Origin: Candidatus Nanopelagicales bacterium
GTDB taxonomy: Bacteria; Actinomycetota; Actinomycetes; S36-B12; CAIYMF01
NCBI GenBank assembly: GCA_017882705.1
Contig: JADGOZ010000097.1
Span: 1 to 34,551, forward strand
DNA length: 34,551 bases
Reading direction: 5' to 3'
In this document: positions 13,638-21,881 of the stretch, in pieces
Layout: each line of letters begins with the position of its first letter
Numbering within the stretch: position 1 is the first letter of the stretch
The notes under the pieces: generated by a model
Database searches by the model: none
Told to the model about the DNA's origin: nothing
What the model saw: the letters and a program-made list of their open reading frames with translations, nothing else
Translations under genes and position numbers: made by a program

Positions 13638-15071
13638 CTAGAACGCCTTCGCCATACGGGCGAGCTCGTCGAGCTCCTCGTCGAACGTGGCGACGAGCCG
13701 CTCCGGGTCCGGCACGATCGTGGCGTCGGTCTTGAAGCCGACGCGCACCGTGCGGTTGTAGCTGAAGATGCAGACGCCGAGCGTCTGCTTGCCCGAGCCG
13801 GGGACCCAGCCGAGCACACCCTCGAGGTGGGCGCCGGCGACCCAGCGGTCGCTCGTGGGACCCATGACGTTCGTGGTCACGCCGATCGCCTTGCCGGAGA
13901 AGAAGCTCACGAGTGGCTCCTCGATCCGGGCGTGCGTGAGGCCGATCGCGTTGATGAGGCTGAAGGTGATCACGGCCTCGGGCGATCGCTTGATGCCGTC
14001 CATGCGGCGCTTGACCTCGGAGAGCCGCGCGAGCGGCGCGCGCGTCGCGCTCGGCAGCGGCAGCATCACGAGCGCGAAGCGGTTGCCGAGCTCGCGCGGG
14101 AGCGGCACGCCCGGCGGCCGGAGGTTGACCGGCACCATGGTCGTGACGTCGCGCGGCTCGTTGCCGTGGTGGATCAGGTACTCCGTGACGGCACCGGTGA
14201 TCGCGCCGACGAGCACGTCGTTCACCGTCGCGCCCGACAGCTTCGCGATCCGCTTCACGTCGTCGAGCGGGCGCGGGTGCGACCACACCGCGCGCTTGTC
14301 GATGCCGGGGGTACCGGTCAGCGGGGAGTCGGGGACCGAGCCGAGGACGAGCTTGTCGGCGATGTGGGTCGTCTGCTGCGCGAGGGTGAGGGCGTCCATC
14401 ACGAGGGACGGGCGGACCCGGCGTACGAGGTCCGAGACGAAGCCGGTCGTCGCGCCGAGGCCGGGGACCGGCGGGAGCTCGAGCCCGCCAGGGAGGGTGA
14501 ATCCGCTGCGCTTCGAAGGGTCGCGCTCGATGGCATCGGGGTAGGCCGAGTCGTCGAGGTCGCCGTCGGGCGTCGCGTCGGTGAGACGCAGCAGGACCTC
14601 GGCGAGCGCCATCCCGTCGGCGAGCGCGTGGTGGAAGCGCCCGACCACCGCGGAGTGGCCGTCGAACCCGTCGACGAGCAGGAACTCCCAGAGCGCGTGC
14701 GAGCGGTCGAAGGGCACCGACATCCGCTGCTCGACCAGGGCCGCCAGCTCGCCCTGGCCACCCGGTGCGGGCAACGTCACGCGGTGCAGGTGGTCGGCGA
14801 GGTCGAACTCGGGGTCGTCCTCCCAGTGCTGGCCGTTCAGCCCGAGGCCGGGGTCGGCGAGCCGCTGCCGGAAGACCGGGTAGTGGTCGACGATGCGACG
14901 CAGGAGCACCGCCTGGAACCGGTCCCACTCGACCGTGCCGTCGAACCACATGATCGAGTCGATGGCCATGAGGTTGTTCGGCCGGTCCATGTTGAGCCAG
15001 ATGTTGTCGACCGCGCCGACGGGCCTACGACCGCTCACCGCGACCACCCCGCTCCCGCTCCGTGACGACAC
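13638..15071 (-). CDS. Wax ester synthase / diacylglycerol acyltransferase (WS/DGAT)
   Basis: This is a 477-residue acyltransferase that makes triacylglycerol or wax ester from acyl-CoA, usually at the membrane or lipid-droplet surface. The catalytic HHxxxDG motif is His147-His148-A-L-A-Asp152-Gly153. The N-terminal VDNIWLNMDRPNNLM and the C-terminal conserved block (NVMGPTSDRWVAGA) also fit the family. The GTG at 15071 is the longest start; GTG 15038 (MSGRRPVGAVDN when initiated) matches the usual family N-terminus better. It is flanked by a MarR gene upstream and an SRPBCC gene downstream, all on minus. With BfaA/BfaB elsewhere in the window it indicates active storage and membrane lipid metabolism. 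Confidence 0.93.
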   Translation of the reverse strand: MSSRSGSGVVAVSGRRPVGAVDNIWLNMDRPNNLMAIDSIMWFDGTVEWDRFQAVLLRRIVDHYPVFRQRLADPGLGLNGQHWEDDPEFDLADHLHRVTLPAPGGQGELAALVEQRMSVPFDRSHALWEFLLVDGFDGHSAVVGRFHHALADGMALAEVLLRLTDATPDGDLDDSAYPDAIERDPSKRSGFTLPGGLELPPVPGLGATTGFVSDLVRRVRPSLVMDALTLAQQTTHIADKLVLGSVPDSPLTGTPGIDKRAVWSHPRPLDDVKRIAKLSGATVNDVLVGAITGAVTEYLIHHGNEPRDVTTMVPVNLRPPGVPLPRELGNRFALVMLPLPSATRAPLARLSEVKRRMDGIKRSPEAVITFSLINAIGLTHARIEEPLVSFFSGKAIGVTTNVMGPTSDRWVAGAHLEGVLGWVPGSGKQTLGVCIFSYNRTVRVGFKTDATIVPDPERLVATFDEELDELARMAKAF

Positions 15072-15171
15072 CCCGTGCCTTCGGAGAGTACGGCGCCTCC
15101 GCAGGTCACGCAGGTCGTGCGACCCCTTCGTGACGTGAGATCCACCGCACTCGGACCAGCGGGCGATCAGG

Positions 15172-15681
15172 TCAGAAATCGCCGGCGTCGCGGCGCATCC
15201 GGCGCAGCACCGCGACGAGCGACGCGACCGAGCTCGGGCTCAGCCCGGGGTCCGCGAACACCCCTGCGTTGAGGGCCGCGGTGGCCCGCTCGGCCACGTC
15301 CGCGCCCACGGGGGTCAGCTCCACGAGCGTGGCCCGACGGTCGGTCGGGTGCGGAGTGCGGGCCACGAGCCCGGCCGCCTCGAGCCGGTCCACCGCGTTC
15401 GTGACGCTCGTCTGGTGCACCTGGAGCCGCGACCCGATCGTGCGCATCGGGAGCGACCGGCGACGGCTCAGGAACAGCAGCATGAGGACCTCGTAGCGGG
15501 CGAAGGTCACCTCGAAGGGCCGAAGGACCGCCTCGACCCTCGACAGCGCGATCTGGTGCGCCCGCATCAGCGAGGTGATCGCCGCCATCCCGTCGGCGGC
15601 GTCGGCCCACCCGTGCTCGACCCACTGCCGGTGCGCCTCGGCGATGGGGTCCGCAGCGAGGCGGGGCGGCGACTCGGTCAC
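15172..15681 (-). CDS. MarR family transcriptional regulator
   Basis: This is a 169-residue MarR protein. The winged helix covers about residues 55-125: FARYEVLMLLFLSR, then LPMRTIGSRLQVHQTSVTNAVDRLEAAGLV as the helix-turn-helix, and the wing RTPHPTDRRATLVELT. MarR dimers repress nearby genes and release DNA on binding a small ligand. It is divergent from icmF, and the imperfect palindrome at 15723-15742 over the icmF -10 is its likely operator. TAGGAT (minus strand, 15693-15688) ends 6 nt before the GTG start, so its own mRNA is probably leaderless. The acyltransferase gene follows after 100 bases. Confidence 0.93.
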   Translation of the reverse strand: MTESPPRLAADPIAEAHRQWVEHGWADAADGMAAITSLMRAHQIALSRVEAVLRPFEVTFARYEVLMLLFLSRRRSLPMRTIGSRLQVHQTSVTNAVDRLEAAGLVARTPHPTDRRATLVELTPVGADVAERATAALNAGVFADPGLSPSSVASLVAVLRRMRRDAGDF

Positions 15682-15712
15682 GCGGTCATCCTAGCCGGGA
15701 GCGGACGGCCTA

Positions 15713-15742
15713 TGGTCATCAGATAGTCGGATGTCCTACTAT
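15713..15742. promoter_or_regulatory. Divergent marR/icmF promoters with MarR operator
   Basis: For icmF, TGGTCA (15713-15718), an 18-base spacer and TACTAT (15737-15742) form a promoter whose start point falls at the ATG. The same -35 read on the minus strand (TGACCA), with TAGGAT (15693-15688) 19 bases on, would serve marR. ATAGTCGGATGTCCTACTAT (15723-15742) is a near-perfect palindrome with one mismatched pair and covers the icmF -10, fitting repression by the MarR protein. Confidence 0.65.
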
Positions 15743-15749
15743 TTTCGCC

Positions 15750-18700
15750 ATGACCTCCCCGCGCACCGAGCCCGGCGTGAAGCCACCCCTGCACGTGCCG
15801 GTCCACCCGGTCCGCTTCGTGACGGCCGCGAGCCTGTTCGACGGCCACGACGCCGCCATCAACATCATGCGACGCATGCTGCAGAGCCAGGGCGCGGAGG
15901 TGGTCCACCTCGGCCACGACCGCAGCGTCGACGACGTCGTCACCGCGGCGCTGCAGGAGGACGTCCAGGGCGTCGCCCTGTCGTCCTACCAGGGCGGCCA
16001 CGTCGAGTACTTCACCTACCTCGTCGAGCGCCTCGCCGAGCGGGGCGCCGGCCACGTGCGGGTGTTCGGCGGCGGTGGAGGCGTGATCGTGCCCGAGGAG
16101 ATCGAGGCGCTGGCGGCCATCGGCGTACGCATCTTCTCGCCGGCAGACGGACAGCGCCTCGGGCTGCCCGGGATGATCAACGAGCTCGTCGTCGCGTGCG
16201 ACGTCGACCTCGCGCACACCGAGGTCGACCTCGTCGCACTGAGGGCCGGGTCCCAGTCGGCGCTCGCGCGCGCGATCACGGTCCTCGAGGCCGGCGCCGA
16301 CGCCGGTCTCGCCGTCGCCGTGCGCGAGGCCGCGGCCGGGCGCGACGTGCCGGTCCTCGGCATCACCGGCACCGGCGGGTCCGGCAAGTCGTCGCTCACC
16401 GACGAGCTCGTACGCCGCCTCCGCCGCGACAGCCAGGACAAGGTGCGCGTCGCGGTGCTCGCCATCGACCCGACCCGGCGTCGCGGCGGCGGAGCCCTGC
16501 TCGGCGACCGGATCCGGATGAACAGCATCGACCCCGACGTCGTGTTCTTCCGGTCCCTCGCGACCCGAGAGGCGGGCGCCGTCGTCCCTGCGGCGCTCGA
16601 CGACATCACGGCGGCCTGCGTCGCCGCCGGCTACGACCTCGTGATCGTCGAGACGCCGGGCATCGGCCAGGGCGACGCTGCGATCACCACGCACGCCGAT
16701 GTGTCCCTCTACGTCATGACGCCGGAGTTCGGCTCGGCCTCGCAGCTCGAGAAGATCGACATGCTCGACTTCGCCGACGTGGTCGCGATCAACAAGTACG
16801 AGCGCCGCGGCGCCGAGGACGCGCGTCGCGACGTCGCGCGCCAGCTCGTCCGCAACAGGGAGGCCTTCGGCACGCCGTGGGAGGACATGCCGGTCTTCGG
16901 GACGAGCGCCGCGCGCTTCGACGACGACGGCGTCACCGCGCTCTACCAGCACGTGCGCGGCCTGCTGCGCGAGAAGGGCCTGCCGCACTTCGACGGCGTC
17001 CTCCCGGCCGTGTCGGTGAAGGCGTCGACGAAGCTCACGTCGGTGCTTCCGCGCGGTCGCGAGCGCTACCTCGCCGAGGTCGCCGAGACCGTCCGGGCCT
17101 ATCACGCCGAGACCGGGCGCCAGGCCGCGCTGGCCCGTCGCCGCCAGCAGCTGCATGCCACACGGGAGCTGCTCGTCGACGACGGCGCGCACGACGCGGC
17201 CGCAGCGGTCGCGGCGCTCGCGGAGAGCACCGACGCAGCGCTCGACCCGGGTGCGCGGGCGTTGCTCGAGTCGTGGCCGCAGGTCCGCGCGTCCTACGAC
17301 GGCGACGAGCAGGTCTACGTCGTGCGCGGCAAGGAGGTCCACACTCCGCTGACCCGCACCACGCTCTCCGGCTCGCGCGTCCCGCGCGTGGCGCTCCCCC
17401 GCGACGACGACGACGCGACGCTCCTGCGCTTCCTCCGTGCGGAGAACCTGCCCGGCTCGTTCCCGTTCACCGCCGGCGTCTTCCCGTTCAAGCGCGAGGG
17501 CGAGGCACCGGCCCGCATGTTCGCCGGCGAGGGCGACCCCGCGCGCACGAACCGTCGCTTCCACCTGCTGTCGCAGGGCCAGCCCGCCACCCGGCTGTCG
17601 ACCGCCTTCGACTCCGTGACGCTCTACGGCCGCGACCCCGCGCCTGCGCCTGACGTCTACGGCAAGGTCGGGACGTCCGGAGTGTCGGTGGCGACGCTGG
17701 ACGACGTACGCGACCTCTACGCGGGCTTCGACCTCTGCTCGCCGACGACGTCGGTCTCGATGACGATCAACGGACCCGCGCCGACGGTCCTCGCCATGTT
17801 CTTCAACGCCGCGATCGACCAGCAGGTCGAACGCTTCCGCGCCGACGAGGGCCGCGAGCCCGACGCCGCGGAGCTCGGGGAGATCAGCGCGCGCACGGTC
17901 TCGACCGTGCGCGGCACGGTTCAGGCCGACATCCTCAAGGAGGACCAGGGCCAGAACACCTGCATCTTCTCGACCGAGTTCTCGCTGCGCGCGATGGCCG
18001 ACATCCAGCAGTGGTTCATCGATCACGACGTGCGCAACTTCTACTCGGTCTCCATCAGCGGCTATCACATCGCCGAGGCCGGGGCGAACCCCATCAGCCA
18101 GCTCGCGTTCACCCTCGCCAACGGCTTCACCTACGTCGAGGCCTATCTCGCGCGCGGCATGGACGTCGACGACTTCGCACCGAACCTGTCGTTCTTCTTC
18201 AGCAACGGGATGGACGCGGAGTACACCGTGATCGGCCGCGTGGCCCGGCGCATCTGGGCCGTGGCCATGAAGGAGACGTACGGCGCCGACGAGCGGGCGC
18301 AAAGGCTGAAGTACCACGTGCAGACGAGCGGCCGGTCCCTGCACGCGCAGGAGATGGACTTCAACGACATCCGCACGACGCTGCAGGCGCTCTGCGCGCT
18401 CTACGACAACGCCAACTCGCTGCACACCAACGCCTACGACGAGGCCGTCACCACTCCGTCCGCGGAGTCGGTGCGCCGAGCGCTCGCGATCCAGCTGATC
18501 ATCGACAAGGAGTGGGGGCTGTCGGCCAACGAGAACCCTCTCCAGGGCTCCTTCGTGGTCGACCAGCTCACCGACCTCGTGGAGGAGGCGGTGCTCGCGG
18601 AGTTCGAGCGCATCGCCGACCGCGGCGGCGTGCTCGGCGCGATGGAGACCGGCTACCAGCGCGGCCGGATCCAGGACGAGTCGATGACCTACGAGCACCG

Positions 18701-19010
18701 CAAGCACGACGGCTCGCTGCCGATCGTCGGCGTCAACACGTTCGTCGCGCCGCAGGGCAGCGACGTACCGCACGCGGTGGAGCTCGCACGCGGAACGGAG
18801 GAGGAGAAGCAGGCGCAGCTGCGTCGCGTCGCCGAGTTCCAGGAGCGCCACCGCGCCGAGGCGCCGGCCTCGCTCGAGCGGCTCCGCCGGGCGGCCACCG
18901 AGGGCGACAACCTGTTCGCAGCCCTCATGGAGGCGACCCGCACGTGCTCGCTCGGGCAGGTCACCGACGCCTTCTTCGAGGTCGGCGGGCAGTACCGGCG
19001 CAACGTCTGA
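15750..19010 (+). CDS. icmF: Fused isobutyryl-CoA mutase (IcmF)
   Basis: This is a 1086-residue three-part enzyme that interconverts isobutyryl-CoA and n-butyryl-CoA with adenosylcobalamin. Residues about 20-150 are the B12 domain, with the base-off motif FDGHDAAINIM (His33 as lower ligand). Residues about 200-480 are a MeaI-type G-protein chaperone with Walker A GTGGSGKS at 207-214 and an NKYE base-recognition loop. Residues about 520-1086 are the mutase barrel (TVSMTINGPAPTVLAMFFN, ILKEDQGQNTCIFSTEFSLR, FYSVSISGYHIAEAGANP). Fusion length matches known IcmF. There is no ribosome site; the transcript is probably leaderless. A divergent MarR gene likely controls it. The role is valine or branched-chain acyl-CoA use. 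Confidence 0.96.
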   Translation: MTSPRTEPGVKPPLHVPVHPVRFVTAASLFDGHDAAINIMRRMLQSQGAEVVHLGHDRSVDDVVTAALQEDVQGVALSSYQGGHVEYFTYLVERLAERGAGHVRVFGGGGGVIVPEEIEALAAIGVRIFSPADGQRLGLPGMINELVVACDVDLAHTEVDLVALRAGSQSALARAITVLEAGADAGLAVAVREAAAGRDVPVLGITGTGGSGKSSLTDELVRRLRRDSQDKVRVAVLAIDPTRRRGGGALLGDRIRMNSIDPDVVFFRSLATREAGAVVPAALDDITAACVAAGYDLVIVETPGIGQGDAAITTHADVSLYVMTPEFGSASQLEKIDMLDFADVVAINKYERRGAEDARRDVARQLVRNREAFGTPWEDMPVFGTSAARFDDDGVTALYQHVRGLLREKGLPHFDGVLPAVSVKASTKLTSVLPRGRERYLAEVAETVRAYHAETGRQAALARRRQQLHATRELLVDDGAHDAAAAVAALAESTDAALDPGARALLESWPQVRASYDGDEQVYVVRGKEVHTPLTRTTLSGSRVPRVALPRDDDDATLLRFLRAENLPGSFPFTAGVFPFKREGEAPARMFAGEGDPARTNRRFHLLSQGQPATRLSTAFDSVTLYGRDPAPAPDVYGKVGTSGVSVATLDDVRDLYAGFDLCSPTTSVSMTINGPAPTVLAMFFNAAIDQQVERFRADEGREPDAAELGEISARTVSTVRGTVQADILKEDQGQNTCIFSTEFSLRAMADIQQWFIDHDVRNFYSVSISGYHIAEAGANPISQLAFTLANGFTYVEAYLARGMDVDDFAPNLSFFFSNGMDAEYTVIGRVARRIWAVAMKETYGADERAQRLKYHVQTSGRSLHAQEMDFNDIRTTLQALCALYDNANSLHTNAYDEAVTTPSAESVRRALAIQLIIDKEWGLSANENPLQGSFVVDQLTDLVEEAVLAEFERIADRGGVLGAMETGYQRGRIQDESMTYEHRKHDGSLPIVGVNTFVAPQGSDVPHAVELARGTEEEKQAQLRRVAEFQERHRAEAPASLERLRRAATEGDNLFAALMEATRTCSLGQVTDAFFEVGGQYRRNV

Positions 19011-19112
19011 CCCCACCCCCTCCTCGGGATCTCGGCGCCAGGGGACCGGCCAACCTCTCGGGAGCCTCTCCTCGACCACGCATCCTCCCGGGCGCGTCCC
19101 TACCGTGAAACC

Positions 19113-20200
19113 GTGACGTCCACGGGCGAGCTGACCCCCGAGACGGTCCCGCTGCCGGGCGGCTCCGCCCTGCTACCGGCTGCCTTCGCAGCCGTGCTCC
19201 CGACCACCACGCTGAGCACGACCGGGCTCACCGCGTTCGAGTGGGACACCCTCGCCGCGACGATCACCACCGACCCGATGGGACCTCGGCTGCGGGGGTG
19301 GCCGCCGCCGCGGACCCGACGGCCCGAGGCGGACTTCCTCGCCGAGATTTCCCCCGCGCAGGCCGACTCCGTGAGGCTGCGCGCCCGCGCCGCCCAGGCG
19401 ACCGGCCAGCCGCTCGACGTGCAGATGTGGTACCCCGAGCCGGCGGCTCGCCGCGGCTGCTGTGGATGCACGGCGTACGGGAGCCGGCGTCCGACAGCGC
19501 GGCGCCGCTCATCGGGGCGATCATCGACATCACCGACATCGCCCGCAGCCTCAAGGTGGCGTCGGCCAACGACACCCCGTCGTCGGTCGATCCGACCCGG
19601 GTCGGCCGCTTCACCTGGGACCAGACCAGCGGCGTCATCCAGCTGTCGCCCGAAGCGGCGGCGATCATCGGCGTCGACGGGGCCGGGGCGCACACCCAGG
19701 CCGAGTTCGACCAGCTCGCGGTGCCCGACGATGTCGCGGAGCTCTCCCGTCAGGTGCGCCACGCGATGCCGGGCGACATCCTCGACCTCGGCATCCGGGT
19801 CGACCACGGCGACGTGCGGCGGAGCCTGCACCTGCGCGCGATCGCGAGCGCCGGAGACTCCGGGGGCCTCGCCCTCATCGGCACCATCCAGGACGTCGAC
19901 GACGAGGCCGCGGCGCGGCAGGCGGTCGTCAACGTGACGCGCGCCCTCAACACGCTCTCGCACGCGACGAAGGTGCTCAACACCGCACCGGACGAGCAGA
20001 CCCTCATCGAGGACATCTGCCGCACGGTGGTCCGCGACGGCGGCTACCACTTCGCCTGGTACAGACGGAAGGAGGACGACTCCGGACGGTCGGTCACGCC
20101 CGTGGCATCGGCCGGGTACGAGGACGGCTACCTCGACGAGCTGCGCTTCTCGTGGGATGGGCACGACCCCGCGGGCGGCGGCCCCACCGGTCACGCCTTG
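19113..20200 (+). pseudogene. Damaged PAS/GAF sensor gene, frameshifted and truncated
   Basis: GTG 19113 opens a reading frame (MTSTGELTPETVPL...) that runs to about 19445 (DVQMWYPEP). Coding bias and PAS-like sequence then continue one frame over (RLLWMHGVREPASDSAAPLIGAIIDITD). One missing G near 19444 explains it. After the PAS region comes a GAF domain (LNTLSHATKVLNTAPDEQTLIEDICR..., GGYHFAWYRRKEDDSG..., AGYEDGYLDELRFSWDG). Homology stops at GGGPTGHAL around 20197, about half way through a normal GAF, with no output domain. Such PAS-GAF proteins usually end in GGDEF/EAL or kinase modules; which one was lost is unknown. TACCGT (19101-19106) ends 6 nt before the start. Confidence 0.72.
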
Positions 20201-20397
20201 CCACGGCCTCCGACGTCGCGGACACGGGCGGCGGCACCGCGGCGGTACTGGCCGACGTACTTGCCACGGGTGCGGCGGATCCGCGTGTGCAGCTCGACCA
20301 GGGCATCCTCGTCGAGGGTGGCGAGCGCCGCCTTGTCCGTCTCGAGGACGAGCAGCGCCTCGGCGTCGGTGAGCACGTGCAGCTGGGCCTTGTTCAC
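20191..20397 (-). CDS. Small conserved actinobacterial protein, apparently C-terminally truncated
   Basis: This is a 68-residue protein from GTG 20397 with AGGAG 7-8 bases upstream: MNKAQLHVLTDAEALLVLETD, then LDEDALVELHTRIRRTRGKYVGQYRR, ending VGGRGKA. From memory, relatives of this helical, Lys/Arg-rich protein run to roughly 110-130 residues and continue after a similar GKA with more basic helices. Here the stop codon TGA (20193-20191) is formed by bases that belong to the GAF-encoding gene on the other strand. The gene therefore appears cut at the same point as its convergent neighbour. Function of the family is unknown. Confidence 0.65.
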   Translation of the reverse strand: MNKAQLHVLTDAEALLVLETDKAALATLDEDALVELHTRIRRTRGKYVGQYRRGAAARVRDVGGRGKA

Positions 20398-20685
20398 GTC
20401 GGTCTCCTGAGGTCGGACTCGGATCAGATCGGCCCCAGCCTGCCCCACGGCGCGCGGCTCCGACACCGGAGCCCCCCGAAGGTCTCGCCCGCCCTCGCCC
20501 GCACGCGGGCAGGCCCCTCGCTGCCATGACTCTTCGGCAGGAACCGGCGACGACTTGAGCGCTGCTGGGCCAGGAGTGTCGTGCTCCACATCACCACAGG
20601 CACAACGAGTTTCACCGGTAACCCATTTGGCCTAGATGGCCTCCCGGACCTCATGTTCACCCGGATGGGCGCCGAGACATGAAAG
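20398..20685. other. 288-base intergenic region before the sortase-like gene
   Basis: It holds the ribosome site of the minus-strand small gene at its left end and presumably the promoter of the secreted protein at its right. I see no frame with convincing bias. TTGGCCTAGATGGCC (20625-20639) contains a short inverted repeat (GGCC/GGCC), but no clear -35/-10 pair or riboswitch was recognised. Confidence 0.4.
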
Positions 20686-21390
20686 GTGACCAGCAACCGG
20701 CGCCTCCATCGCATCGCAGCCTTCGCCGCGGTCAGCGTGCTGTTCGGCATCACCTCCACGGTGTCGGCGCTCGCGACCCAGCACGAGACGGCGCCCGGGC
20801 CGACGCAGGTCGCCGTCGTCACGAACCTGTCCGCGACCGAGGACCTCGCCCTCTCCGGATCTGCTGCGCGTCACTACGCCGACGCCGTACGCGCCGTCAC
20901 ACCCACGGTCACGCCCACGGTCACGAAGCCCTCGCACCCGAAGGCCGCTCCGGCCAAGGCTGCGACGAGGCCCGTCGCGCAGCGGACGGTCACCGTCAAG
21001 CGCACGACCACGGTGAAGGTCACCGCGAAGCGAGCCAGCACAGGCGGGGCCGCCGCGACGCACGTGGTGAGCACTGGCATCCGCGTCATCTCGGGCTACA
21101 CCGACGCTCCCGGCTCCCAGAAGGCGATCGACTCCTGCAAGCTCGTGCTGTGGTCCCACTCGCCGCTGTGGCTCGCGGGTCACAACTGGTGCGGCTGGCA
21201 GTGGATGGCCTACGTGCCGAACGGCAGCACGGTGAAGGTCGTCGGCGGCCCGGCCGCCGGCACCTACGTCGTGACCGGGCACATGCACCTCGGCCGGCAG
21301 GGCGGCGCGATGCCGAGGGTGAACGCCGACCTGGTGCTCCAGACCTGCATCGGCTCCGGCACCGGCCTCGCCCTCCTGCACCGCGTCTGA
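20686..21390 (+). CDS. Secreted protein with sortase-like C-terminal domain
   Basis: This is a 234-residue protein. Residues 1 to about 30 are a signal peptide (RRLHRIAAFAAVSVLFGITS, cut near SALA). Residues about 75-118 are a Pro/Thr/Lys-rich linker. Residues about 125-234 resemble a small sortase fold: catalytic-type His in WLAGHNW, Cys in LVLQTC 55 residues later, and Arg in the terminal LLHRV, the His-Cys-Arg set of sortases. Two further cysteines (DSCK, NWCGW) may be disulfide-bonded. No sorting-signal protein lies nearby, so the substrate or even catalysis is unproven. The GTG start has only a weak GAAAG before it. A hairpin follows the stop. Confidence 0.72.
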   Translation: MTSNRRLHRIAAFAAVSVLFGITSTVSALATQHETAPGPTQVAVVTNLSATEDLALSGSAARHYADAVRAVTPTVTPTVTKPSHPKAAPAKAATRPVAQRTVTVKRTTTVKVTAKRASTGGAAATHVVSTGIRVISGYTDAPGSQKAIDSCKLVLWSHSPLWLAGHNWCGWQWMAYVPNGSTVKVVGGPAAGTYVVTGHMHLGRQGGAMPRVNADLVLQTCIGSGTGLALLHRV

Positions 21391-21399
21391 CAGCTGGGC

Positions 21400-21423
21400 C
21401 GTCCGGGTGACATGCCCCGGACG
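21400..21423 (+). terminator. Terminator hairpin after the sortase-like gene
   Basis: CGTCCGGG (21400-21407) pairs with CCCGGACG (21416-21423), an 8-bp stem with an 8-base loop, 10 bases past the stop. No T-run follows. Confidence 0.65.
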
Positions 21424-21520
21424 TCCCGCCCTGGCCCCCGCACGCCACGGTTAGCCTCGAACGCACGGTGATCGTCCACGTGCGCGCCGCGCGGGGTGGG
21501 ACTCGGGGCGGGGGTGTGCC

Positions 21521-21805
21521 ATGGCGACGGAACCGGTGATCTCCGTCCACGACGGCGGGCCTCGACGCGCGACGTACTACCCGGTCACGGCGCCGCCCTA
21601 CGACCCGGAGCTCGTCGGGCAGGACGTCACCCTCGGCTGGCCGCTCCTCATGCTCACCCTCATCCTCGTGCCACCGCTCGGTGCCCTTCAGCTGACGCAC
21701 CGCACCGACGTCCCGATCGGCCTGCGCGTGGCCATCGCGACGCTCTCCCTCGTGGTGGTGGGGATGGCCTGGGCCGTCGGGCTGCAGGTGCTCCCGCTGC
21801 CCTGA
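21521..21805 (+). CDS. Small two-helix membrane protein, unknown
   Basis: This is a 94-residue protein with a polar N-terminus (MATEPVISVHDGGPRRATYYPVTAPPYDPELVGQ) and two hydrophobic segments, WPLLMLTLILVPPLGALQL and VAIATLSLVVVGMAWAVGLQVL. A G-rich stretch (GGGGCGGGGGTG) lies just before the ATG as ribosome site. No family is recognised. It stands between the sortase-like gene and the BfaA/B pair, 76 bases before the latter, and may be independent. Confidence 0.65.
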   Translation: MATEPVISVHDGGPRRATYYPVTAPPYDPELVGQDVTLGWPLLMLTLILVPPLGALQLTHRTDVPIGLRVAIATLSLVVVGMAWAVGLQVLPLP

Positions 21806-21881
21806 CGCTCCCGCGGCGGGTGCTCCCGCCTATCCCGCGAATCCGACTGACGGACCCGGTGGCCGGAGCTACCGTCGGGGC

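Noticed and set aside
15678-19079. Very long open frame on the minus strand opposite icmF
   Set aside because: It is the antisense shadow of a highly biased GC-rich gene; its translation is Arg/Val/His/Asp-rich without any domain, whereas the plus strand encodes a clear IcmF.
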